Source: Paraburkholderia phenazinium (GTDB taxonomy: Bacteria; Pseudomonadota; Gammaproteobacteria; Burkholderiales; Burkholderiaceae). Taken from it: a DNA stretch of 64,000 nt. Below are positions 19,679 to 27,017 of this stretch, piece after piece. A program made the translations under genes and the position numbers. The stretch spans positions 35,224 to 99,223 of the forward strand of contig NZ_FNCJ01000025.1 of the NCBI RefSeq assembly GCF_900100735.1, given 5' to 3'. The notes beneath the pieces are model-generated. The model saw only the letters and a list, made by a program, of their open reading frames with translations. It had not been told where the DNA came from and made no database searches. Within the stretch, counting starts at the first letter, position 1; the number at the start of each line of letters is the position of its first letter.

Positions 19679-20911
19679 ATGGACGAGTTGACACTCGGTT
19701 TGATCGGCGCGGGTGCCGTGGTGGTCGGGGGGGTGGTGGTGTACAACGCATGGCAAGGCGCGAAGGTGCGACGCCGGATGCCGCGGCCGATGCCGGCCGA
19801 CACCGCTGAGGCCTTCGCACGGGACGATCAGGAAGAACAAAGCCCCTTCATCGAACCGGCCCGGCCCACTCAGCGGCGCGAGCCCGTGTCGGATGACGCG
19901 GCCACCGATACCGAGTCGCGTGTCGAACCGACCTTTGGGACGGCGGCGCCGGCCGATACGCCGGCCGATATCCAGGCGGAGACGACTACGCCGAACGGCT
20001 ATCCTGAGCCGGAAGGCGAGGCCGCTGGGGGCGGTGTCGACGAACCGGTTGAGCCAATTCTGCCGGCCGCTACCACGATTTCCTCGGCGCCGCCGGCGAT
20101 CGTCGATCGGCGGATCGATTGCATCGTGCCGCTTCGTCTGACGGGCCCGCTGGCGGGCGACAAGGTGATTCCGCTCGCGCAACGCCTGCGCCGGGCGGGC
20201 AGCAAGCCGGTGCATATCGAAGGCAAGCCGGAAGGCGGTGGCGCGTGGGAGCTGTTGCAGAACGGCGTGCGCTACGAAGAGTTACGCGCGGCGGCGCAAC
20301 TGGCTAACCGTAGCGGGCCGCTGAACGAACTGGAGTTTTCCGAGTTCGTCACCGGCGTGCAGCAGTTCGCGGATGCGATCGACGCGGCGCCCGAATTCCC
20401 GGACATGATGGAGACGGTCGCGATGGCGCGCGAGCTGGACGGTTTTGCCGCCCAGTGCGACGCGCAACTGTCGATCAACGTGCTGTCGGACGGCGCGCCG
20501 TGGTCGGCGAACTACGTGCAGGCGGTGGCCTCGCAGGATGGCCTGCTGCTCTCGCGCGACGGCACCCGGTTCGTGAAGCTCGACGCCAGGCAAAGCCCGG
20601 TGTTCATGCTGCAGTTCGGCGACACCAACTTCCTGCGCGACGACCTCACCTACAAGGGCGGCCAGATGATTACGCTGGTGCTCGACGTGCCGGTGGCCGA
20701 CGAAGACATCCTGCCGTTCCGGCTGATGTGCGATTACGCGAAATCGCTGTCCGAGCGGATCGGCGGCCGGGTGGTCGACGATGGCCGTCGTCCGCTGCCG
20801 GAGACCGCGCTGCTGGCGATCGAAAAGCAACTCATGACGTTGTACGCCAAGCTCGAGCAGGCGGGGATTCCGGCGGGCTCGCCGGCCACGCGGCGCTTGT
20901 TTAGCCAGTAA
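19679..20911 (+). CDS. zipA: Cell division protein ZipA
   Basis: Anchors FtsZ to the inner membrane at the division site. The 410-residue protein begins with one membrane anchor (LTLGLIGAGAVVVGGVVVY, residues 4-22), then a basic stretch, a long Pro/Ala/Glu-rich unstructured linker to about residue 145, and a C-terminal ZipA FtsZ-binding domain from roughly 150 to 400. The anchor and linker are as in the family; the C-terminal domain is longer than in E. coli. Start ATG at 19679. The smc-zipA-ligA order is typical for the group, here interrupted by a reverse-strand hydrolase gene. Confidence 0.93.
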   Translation: MDELTLGLIGAGAVVVGGVVVYNAWQGAKVRRRMPRPMPADTAEAFARDDQEEQSPFIEPARPTQRREPVSDDAATDTESRVEPTFGTAAPADTPADIQAETTTPNGYPEPEGEAAGGGVDEPVEPILPAATTISSAPPAIVDRRIDCIVPLRLTGPLAGDKVIPLAQRLRRAGSKPVHIEGKPEGGGAWELLQNGVRYEELRAAAQLANRSGPLNELEFSEFVTGVQQFADAIDAAPEFPDMMETVAMARELDGFAAQCDAQLSINVLSDGAPWSANYVQAVASQDGLLLSRDGTRFVKLDARQSPVFMLQFGDTNFLRDDLTYKGGQMITLVLDVPVADEDILPFRLMCDYAKSLSERIGGRVVDDGRRPLPETALLAIEKQLMTLYAKLEQAGIPAGSPATRRLFSQ

Positions 20912-20984
20912 GCTGTTTTTGCGCTACGCGCGCCGGGCCTCCGTGACAGGGGGCGCGCGCGGTAGGGCTAAACACAGCGACAAC

Positions 20985-21140
20985 CGATCTCGCCGCTGTT
21001 GCGAGTACACAGCGCAGTCAATCTTCCCACTGTTGCGGGTGCCTGGCTTGGTCAATCTCTCCTCTGGTACGGCTGCTCAGTTAGGCCAATCTCGCCGCCA
21101 TCGCGGGTACGTAGCTCAATCAATCTCCTTCGGCCATTGC
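20985..21140 (+). repeat. 34-bp-period degenerate tandem repeat after zipA
   Basis: Units begin at 20985, 21019, 21053, 21087 and 21121 (the last partial), each exactly 34 bases apart. Starts read CGATCTCGCCGCTGTTGCG, CAATCTTCCCACTGTTGCG, CAATCTCTCCTCTGGTACG, CAATCTCGCCGCCATCGCG and CAATCTCCTTCGGCCATTG. The period is exact while about a third of positions differ. The last unit runs into the 3' end of the hydrolase gene, whose stop lies at 21116-21118. A GC-rich inverted repeat (GCGCGCC/GGCGCGC) lies just before it, after the zipA stop. Confidence 0.8.
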
Positions 21141-21964
21141 GCGCCGCTGATCCACGCCTTGAGCGCGGCCACCACCGCTTCATCCTGTCCATAGAAACCG
21201 TGATGCCCCATGGCTTCGCACGGGTTGCCTTTTGCGCTTCCCCCGCTGACGGCAATCAGGTCATGCCCATCGTCCGCGATACGCTTCGCTGCACTGAACG
21301 AGCATAGAAAGCAGCCATCATCGACGTGATGCACAAAGAGTTGCCGTGCATGGATCTCCCCGTAGTTGAAGCCGATTAGCGGCAGCGCCTGACCGCGTGC
21401 CGGACTGCTAAGCGTCGATGTGTGGATTACCGCGTCCCAGGTATCGGGCAGCGCGCGGCCGATAAACGCCGATGAAATCGTCCCGCGGCTCGTGCCGACC
21501 AGCACCAGCTTTGCCTCGGGAAAGCGCGTGCGCAGGTCGGCCGCGATGCGCGCGATATCCTGCGCGTGACGCGGCGACGCGCGGAACGTGTCCGAGTAGC
21601 CGCCGGGCTGGTCGGAGGGCGCGTCGACCAGGGCGGTCGCAAAGCGCTCGTCGGCCAGCAGCGTACGGGCACGCACGAGGAAGTTGTTCTTCAGGCGCAT
21701 GCTGATCGCACCGTCGCTCGCCTGTGCAAGTTGCAAAGCCCCGTCGCCGCCCGCGAACATCACCAGGATCCATTCCGGGTGGCTACCGTCCTTTTGCGTG
21801 AGCAGGTACGAGATCGTGGCGTTGTCAGCCACCGGCAAGCTGACCACCTGTTCGAGCGCGCAGGCCGGCGCGGCGTGCCAGACGAACAGGGTGACGAACA
21901 CTGCCATGGCTAGCGAGGCGAGGCGGCGGAGGCCGCTTTGCTTGAGCGCGACGAAGCTTGCCAT
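21116..21964 (-). CDS. Secreted alpha/beta-hydrolase family protein
   Basis: A 282-residue protein with an N-terminal signal sequence (basic MASFVALKQSGLRR, a hydrophobic core, then APACALEQ with likely cleavage after ACA), so probably periplasmic. The nucleophile elbow is VLVGTSRGTISSAF near residue 155-165 (G-x-S-x-G form); GHHGFYGQDEAVV near 260 supplies a candidate catalytic His. Two Cys (DDGCFLCS) may form a disulfide. Substrate unknown. Start ATG at 21964 is fixed by a strong AGAGGAGG just upstream. It sits alone between zipA and ligA on the opposite strand; its last codons lie in a tandem repeat. Confidence 0.8.
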   Translation of the reverse strand: MASFVALKQSGLRRLASLAMAVFVTLFVWHAAPACALEQVVSLPVADNATISYLLTQKDGSHPEWILVMFAGGDGALQLAQASDGAISMRLKNNFLVRARTLLADERFATALVDAPSDQPGGYSDTFRASPRHAQDIARIAADLRTRFPEAKLVLVGTSRGTISSAFIGRALPDTWDAVIHTSTLSSPARGQALPLIGFNYGEIHARQLFVHHVDDGCFLCSFSAAKRIADDGHDLIAVSGGSAKGNPCEAMGHHGFYGQDEAVVAALKAWISGAQWPKEID

Positions 21965-22264
21965 GAATCCTCCTCTAGTAGTTCTGCGGATGCGGCACGT
22001 GGGACATGCGCTCACAGTCGCATTGCGCCGCACGAGTGTCAATGCGACGGCGCAAACGTTAGCCGTTCGGCCAAGGCTAACCCGGGCTGTGCCGGAGCGA
22101 CACCGTTGCTCGTTGAACCCGCCGCCGTCGTCTGCATTGCCTGCATGATCGATGCAGCGCCTGGATGACACTGCATACGAAACTGGCCTTCCGGCCAATG
22201 TCCACGGCGGGCCGTTCCTGAGATAATCTGACGTCTGAATTTCACCGGCGAATCTTCCGATAGC
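21965..22264. other. 300-bp divergent intergenic region, hydrolase / ligA
   Basis: Holds the AGAGGAGG ribosome binding site of the hydrolase at its left end. GAGATAATCT at 22218-22227, 38 bp before the ligA ATG, resembles a -10 element for ligA, but I see no convincing -35. No hairpins, repeats or plausible small gene are evident. Confidence 0.4.
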
Positions 22265-24316
22265 ATGACCCGAACCACCGTCCCAAACCCAGCTATGAGC
22301 AGCCCGGCCGAACGCGCCGCGTGGTTGCGCGCGGAACTTGAACGCGCGAACTATGCGTACTACGTACTCGACCAGCCGGATCTGCCGGATGCGGAGTACG
22401 ACAAGCTCTTCAAGGAGCTGCAACAGATCGAGACGGAGCACCCGGATCTGGTTACGCCGGATTCGCCCACTCAACGTGTGGGCGGGGAGGCTGCGAGCGG
22501 CTTCGAGCCGGTCCTGCACGACCAGCCGATGCTCTCGCTGAACAACGGTTTCGCCGACGAAGACATCGCTGCGTTCGACAAGCGCATTGCCGATGCGCTC
22601 GGCAAAACGCCGGTCCGCTATGCCTGCGAACTCAAGTTCGACGGACTGGCGATTTCCTTGCGCTATGTCGATGGCCGCTTTGTGCAGGCTTCCACGCGAG
22701 GCGACGGCACCACTGGCGAAGACGTGACCCAGAATGTCCGGACGATCCGCTCTATTCCACTGACGCTCAAAGGCGAGCGCGTGCCGAAGGTGCTCGACGT
22801 GCGCGGCGAAGTGCTGATGTTCAAGCGCGATTTCGAACGCATGAACGAGCGGCAACGCGCGGCCGGACTCAAGGAATTCGCGAACCCGCGTAACGCGGCG
22901 GCTGGCAGTTTGCGCCAGCTCGATTCCAGGATCACCGCCCAACGTCCGCTGTCGTTCTTCGCTTATGGCATTGGTGTGCTCGACGGCGAGCCGATGCCCG
23001 CCACCCACAGCGAAATGCTCGACTGGTATGGCGAGCTGGGCTTGCCGGTCAACGGCGAGCGAGCCGTGGTGGAGGGCGCTGAAGGACTGCTGGGATTCTT
23101 CCGCGCGGTGGGCGAGAAGCGCGACGCGCTGCCGTACGACATCGACGGCGTGGTCTACAAGGTCAATGCGCGTGCAGAGCAGGACGTGCTCGGCTTTGTA
23201 TCGCGCGCACCGCGCTTCGCGCTGGCGCACAAGTTTCCGGCTCAGGAAGCGTTGACGAAGCTGCTGGCCATCGACGTGCAGGTGGGCCGTACCGGCGCGA
23301 TCACGCCGGTGGCGCGCCTGGAGCCAGTGTTCGTCGGCGGCGCCACGGTGACCAATGCGACGCTGCATAACGAGGACGAGGTGCGCCGCAAGGACATCCG
23401 CATTGGCGACACCGTGATCGTGCGGCGTGCCGGCGACGTAATTCCGGAGGTGGTGAGCGCATTGTTGGATCGCCGGCCGGCAGATGCCGCCGAGTTTGTC
23501 ATGCCCACGCAGTGCCCGGTGTGCGGCTCGGCTATCGAACGCCTGCCGGACGAGGCGATCGCCCGTTGCACCGGTGGCCTGTTCTGCCCGGCGCAGCGCA
23601 AGCAGGCACTGTGGCACTTTGCGCAACGCCGCGCGCTGGATATCGATGGGCTCGGCGAGAAGATCATCGACCAGGTGGTCGAACTGAACCTCGTGCGCAC
23701 CCCGGCCGACCTGTTCAATCTCGGCTTCAAGACTCTCGCCGAACTCGACCGCTTTGGCGAGAAGTCCGCCCAGAACCTGCTCGACTCGCTCGAGAAGGCC
23801 AAGCACACTACACTCGCGCGGTTCCTTTACGCGCTCGGCATCCGCCAGGTCGGCGAATCGACGGCGAAGGACCTGGCCAAGCATTTCGGCTCGCTCGATC
23901 CGATCATGAACGCCACGGTCGAAGAGCTGCTGGAGGTGAACGACGTCGGCCCGGTGGTGGCCGAGTCGATTCAGCGGTTTTTCGCCGAAGAGCACAACCG
24001 CACGGTCATCGAGCAACTGCGTGCGCCGGGCAAGGTGACGTGGCCGGAAGGCCCGCCTGCGCCGAAGGCGCCGCAGGGCGTGCTGGCCGGCAAGACCGTC
24101 GTATTGACGGGCACCTTGCCGACGCTGGCGCGCGAAGAAGCGAAGGAAATGCTCGAAGCGACCGGCGCCAAGGTGGCCGGTTCCGTGTCGAAGAAAACCG
24201 ATTATGTGGTGGCCGGTGCCGAGGCAGGCAGCAAACTTGCGAAAGCCGAGGAACTTGGCATCCCTGTGCTCGACGAAGATGGTATGCGTAAGCTCCTGGA
24301 GGGGCAGATAACATGA
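22265..24316 (+). CDS. ligA: NAD-dependent DNA ligase
   Basis: Seals nicks in replication and repair. The 683-residue protein has the complete bacterial layout: domain Ia (to about 75), nucleotidyl-transferase domain with adenylated Lys124 in CELKFDGLAIS, OB fold, a four-Cys zinc finger (CPVCGSAIERLPDE...CTGGLFCPA, about 418-440), helix-hairpin-helix repeats, and a C-terminal BRCT domain (GKTVVLTGTLPTLAREE to the end). The ATG at 22265 is used here; the ATG at 22298 (MSSPAERAAWL) is an equally good start by family length. The stop overlaps the def start (ATGA), so the two are translationally coupled. Confidence 0.97.
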   Translation: MTRTTVPNPAMSSPAERAAWLRAELERANYAYYVLDQPDLPDAEYDKLFKELQQIETEHPDLVTPDSPTQRVGGEAASGFEPVLHDQPMLSLNNGFADEDIAAFDKRIADALGKTPVRYACELKFDGLAISLRYVDGRFVQASTRGDGTTGEDVTQNVRTIRSIPLTLKGERVPKVLDVRGEVLMFKRDFERMNERQRAAGLKEFANPRNAAAGSLRQLDSRITAQRPLSFFAYGIGVLDGEPMPATHSEMLDWYGELGLPVNGERAVVEGAEGLLGFFRAVGEKRDALPYDIDGVVYKVNARAEQDVLGFVSRAPRFALAHKFPAQEALTKLLAIDVQVGRTGAITPVARLEPVFVGGATVTNATLHNEDEVRRKDIRIGDTVIVRRAGDVIPEVVSALLDRRPADAAEFVMPTQCPVCGSAIERLPDEAIARCTGGLFCPAQRKQALWHFAQRRALDIDGLGEKIIDQVVELNLVRTPADLFNLGFKTLAELDRFGEKSAQNLLDSLEKAKHTTLARFLYALGIRQVGESTAKDLAKHFGSLDPIMNATVEELLEVNDVGPVVAESIQRFFAEEHNRTVIEQLRAPGKVTWPEGPPAPKAPQGVLAGKTVVLTGTLPTLAREEAKEMLEATGAKVAGSVSKKTDYVVAGAEAGSKLAKAEELGIPVLDEDGMRKLLEGQIT

Positions 24317-24846
24317 TCCGCGAAATTCTCAAGATGGGCGATCCGCGCCTTTTGCGCATCGCCGCCCCGGTCGACCATTTCGACACGCCCGACCTGCATG
24401 CCCTCGTGAAGGACATGTTCGAGACCATGCACGACGCGAACGGCGCGGGCCTCGCCGCGCCGCAGATCGGGGTCGACCTGCAGGTGGTGATTTTCGGCTT
24501 CGGGCATAACGAACGCTATCCGGATGCGCCGCCGGTGCCGGAAACGGTGCTGATCAATCCGACCATTACGCCGGTGTCGCAGGATATGGAGGAGGGCTGG
24601 GAAGGCTGTCTGTCGGTGCCAGGATTACGCGGCGCCGTTAGCCGTTTTTCGATGATCCGCTATCACGGCTTCGATCAGTTCGGTGCTCCGATCGACCGTG
24701 TCGCCGAGGGCTTCCACGCCCGCGTCGTGCAGCACGAGTGCGATCACCTGATCGGCAAGCTGTACCCGATGCGGATCAACGATTTCGCCAAGTTCGGCTT
24801 CACGGAAGTGCTGTTCCCGGATATGGATCCGAACAGCGACGATTGA
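24313..24846 (+). CDS. def: Peptide deformylase
   Basis: Removes formyl groups from nascent protein N-termini. The 177-residue protein has the three family motifs in order: GAGLAAPQIGV (about 43-53), EGCLSVPGLRG (about 97-107; Cys is a metal ligand) and QHECDHLIGKLYP (about 142-154; two His ligands and catalytic Glu). The first motif and the long insertion match class I enzymes. Starts with ATGA overlapping ligA. In many genomes def pairs with fmt; here a def-fmt pair is absent, so this may be one of several deformylases. Confidence 0.96.
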   Translation: MIREILKMGDPRLLRIAAPVDHFDTPDLHALVKDMFETMHDANGAGLAAPQIGVDLQVVIFGFGHNERYPDAPPVPETVLINPTITPVSQDMEEGWEGCLSVPGLRGAVSRFSMIRYHGFDQFGAPIDRVAEGFHARVVQHECDHLIGKLYPMRINDFAKFGFTEVLFPDMDPNSDD

Positions 24847-24917
24847 GTGGGTCGCGGCTGCTGGGGCCCTTGCGGGCTGCCGCACCGCCCGATGCCTGGC
24901 CGGACCACGCCACGCAG

Positions 24918-24950
24918 AAAAAAAGCCCACGCTTTCACGTGGGCTTTTTT
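24918..24950. terminator. Bidirectional intrinsic terminator between def and rluB
   Basis: A stem AAGCCCACG / CGTGGGCTT with 6-base loop is flanked by a run of A on the left and T on the right, so it works on both strands. It serves the convergent def (plus) and rluB (minus) transcripts. Confidence 0.9.
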
Positions 24951-25007
24951 ACATCCGCTGCGCTATCTACCGCGCAGCGCTCAACGCGCGGCGGCCGCGC
25001 CGTACGA

Positions 25008-27011
25008 TCAGAACGACTCGTCGTGCGCGAGATAACGCCATTGTCCCGGCGGCAAGGCGCCAAGCGGCACGCTGCCCATCCGCACACGCTTCAGGCCCAC
25101 TACTTCCAGGCCGACCAGTTCGCACATACGGCGAATCTGCCGCTTCTTGCCTTCGCGCAGGACGAAACGCAACTGCTCGCCGTTCTGCCAGCTCACCTTG
25201 GCCGGCTTGAGCGGCACGTCGTCGAGTTCCAGGCCGTGACGCAGCAGTTCGAGGCTTTCGGGCGGGAAATTCTGATCGATTTCGCTCGTCATCTCGCCGT
25301 AGGTCACGCGCACCAGGTACTCCTTCTCGACTTCCGAATGCCCGCCGATCAGCCGTTTGGCAATCCGGCCGTCCTGGGTCAGTACGAGCAGCCCGGTGGA
25401 GTCGATGTCGAGCCGGCCCGCCGGAGCGAGCTGACGCAGGTGCGACACCGAGAAGCGGATGTCCGAGTTGTCGCCTTCCCAGCGGTTTTCCGGGGTGACG
25501 AGCGTGACCGCCGGCTGATAGCCGTCTTCGGCCTGACCCGACACATAGCCAACCGGCTTATGGATCAGGATCGTGACGAGGCGTGCCTGGATCGCCTGGG
25601 CGGCCGGATCGATCTCGATGCGCTGGTCCGGGCGGACCTTGGAGCCGAGCGTGTCGACCTTTTCGCCATCGACACGCACCCAGCCGTTCTCGATCCATTC
25701 GTCGGCTTCGCGGCGCGAGCACAGGCCAAGCTCCGACATCAGTTTCGACAGACGTAATGTGCCCGGCGCGTCGTCGTGATCGCGGCGATGCGCGGCGGGA
25801 CGCGCAGCGGCTTCTTCGCCACGCTCGGGGCGCGGCGCCTTGTCGGCGCGGGCCGGACGCTCACGCTCGGCGAAGCGGCTGCCGGGAGCCGGGCGGTCGT
25901 TGCTGCGCGGTGCGCGGGCACCAGCGCCGGCACCGTAACCGGCACCAGCGGGACGGTCGCTGCGCGCGCCGCGTTCAGTGCGCTCCGAGCGTTCCGAACG
26001 CTCAGCACGCGGCGGCCGATCGCCGAACCCGCGCGGGGCGGGTGCTCGCGTGCCACGGTCCTCGCGGGGGGCGCGCTCGGGGCGATCGCCGTACGTCCGC
26101 TTGACCGGATTGGCGAACGAACGCTCGCCGCGCTCAGACGAACCGCGTTCATTCGAGGCCGGACGCTCGCTGCGCCCACCCGGCGGGCCACGGCGGGCGC
26201 CTTCTTCGCGCGGCGGACGCTCGAAGCTGCGACGCTCATCGGAACCGCTGCGGCCGGCGCCAAAGCGCGGGCGCTCGGAGTTGCCACGTTCGCGTGCTTC
26301 TTCGCGTTCGCGTCGGCCCGGGCGTTGCTCGTCGCGCGGACCTGCGTTGAAGCCGCCAGCGGCGCGCGGGGCACGGGGGCCGCGAGCGTCATCGGCGCTA
26401 CGCGGGCCGCGCGGTGCACCAAAGGACGGGCGGCCGCTGCCTTCACCGCGGTCAAAGCGTGCGGGCCGCTCGCCTTCAAAGCGTCGCGGCGCGCGCTCGC
26501 TGCGCTCACCCTCGAACTTACGCGCCGGACGTTCACCACGCTCACCTTCGAACTTCCTTGGCGGACGCTCGCCACGTTCACCCTCGAAGCGACGCGGTGC
26601 GCGCTCGCTGCGCTCACCTTCGAACTTCCTCGGCGCCCGTTCACCACGTTCGCCTTCAAACCGTCGCGGCGCACCCGCATCGCCATCGCGGCGCGGCGGC
26701 CGCTCCGACGGCGCACGCCGGGGCGCGCCAGTGCTGCCCGCATCGCGGTCGCGCGAAAACGATCCCTCGGCGCGCGGCGGCCGAGCGCCGCCTTGCGGGC
26801 GGCCAGCGCCACCCGCAAAGCCCGCAGGCTTGCCCGCCGGACGTTTGCCGGCCCCGCCCGGCGCTGTTTCGCGCCCGCCGGCAGCCGCCGGCGTAGCGGG
26901 CCGCGGCCCGGCAGGGCGCGTCGGCTTACGCGCGGTGGTACTACCCGAGCGAACAGGGGCGCGTTCGGGCGAACCCGAGCGCGGATGCTTGGCTGTCAAT
27001 TTGACTCGCAT
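25008..27011 (-). CDS. rluB: 23S rRNA pseudouridine synthase, RluB type, with very long Arg/Gly-rich N-terminus
   Basis: Converts a uridine of 23S rRNA to pseudouridine. Of 667 residues only the C-terminal 255 are a normal RsuA/RluB enzyme: S4 RNA-binding domain from about 412 (LRLSKLMSELGLCSRREAD) and the catalytic Asp in PAGRLDIDSTGLLVL. Residues 1-410 are disordered, rich in Arg, Gly, Glu, Pro and Ala, with six 12-residue repeats (consensus RRFEGERGERAP) at 116-187. Such extensions occur in Burkholderia-group RluB but length varies. The start, MRVKLTAKHPRSG at 27011, lies 6 bp after the glnD stop, so it reads as the last gene of map-glnD-rluB. The tail could bind RNA; that is inference. 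Confidence 0.9.
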   Translation of the reverse strand: MRVKLTAKHPRSGSPERAPVRSGSTTARKPTRPAGPRPATPAAAGGRETAPGGAGKRPAGKPAGFAGGAGRPQGGARPPRAEGSFSRDRDAGSTGAPRRAPSERPPRRDGDAGAPRRFEGERGERAPRKFEGERSERAPRRFEGERGERPPRKFEGERGERPARKFEGERSERAPRRFEGERPARFDRGEGSGRPSFGAPRGPRSADDARGPRAPRAAGGFNAGPRDEQRPGRREREEARERGNSERPRFGAGRSGSDERRSFERPPREEGARRGPPGGRSERPASNERGSSERGERSFANPVKRTYGDRPERAPREDRGTRAPAPRGFGDRPPRAERSERSERTERGARSDRPAGAGYGAGAGARAPRSNDRPAPGSRFAERERPARADKAPRPERGEEAAARPAAHRRDHDDAPGTLRLSKLMSELGLCSRREADEWIENGWVRVDGEKVDTLGSKVRPDQRIEIDPAAQAIQARLVTILIHKPVGYVSGQAEDGYQPAVTLVTPENRWEGDNSDIRFSVSHLRQLAPAGRLDIDSTGLLVLTQDGRIAKRLIGGHSEVEKEYLVRVTYGEMTSEIDQNFPPESLELLRHGLELDDVPLKPAKVSWQNGEQLRFVLREGKKRQIRRMCELVGLEVVGLKRVRMGSVPLGALPPGQWRYLAHDESF
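26451..26666 (-). repeat. Six 36-bp coding repeats in rluB
   Basis: Encodes six tandem 12-residue units at RluB residues 116-187: RRFEGERGERAP, RKFEGERSERAP, RRFEGERGERPP, RKFEGERGERPA, RKFEGERSERAP and RRFEGERPARFD. DNA units are alike but not identical. Copy number could change without shifting frame. Confidence 0.85.
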
Positions 27012-27017
27012 GAAATC

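Noticed and set aside
17370..19820. Long minus-strand frame opposite smc
   Set aside because: Shadow of the heptad-biased coiled coil; no start signal or family features.
21116..24016. 966-codon minus-strand frame that includes the secreted hydrolase
   Set aside because: The first 684 codons are antisense to ligA. The strong ribosome binding site and signal peptide set the true start at 21964.
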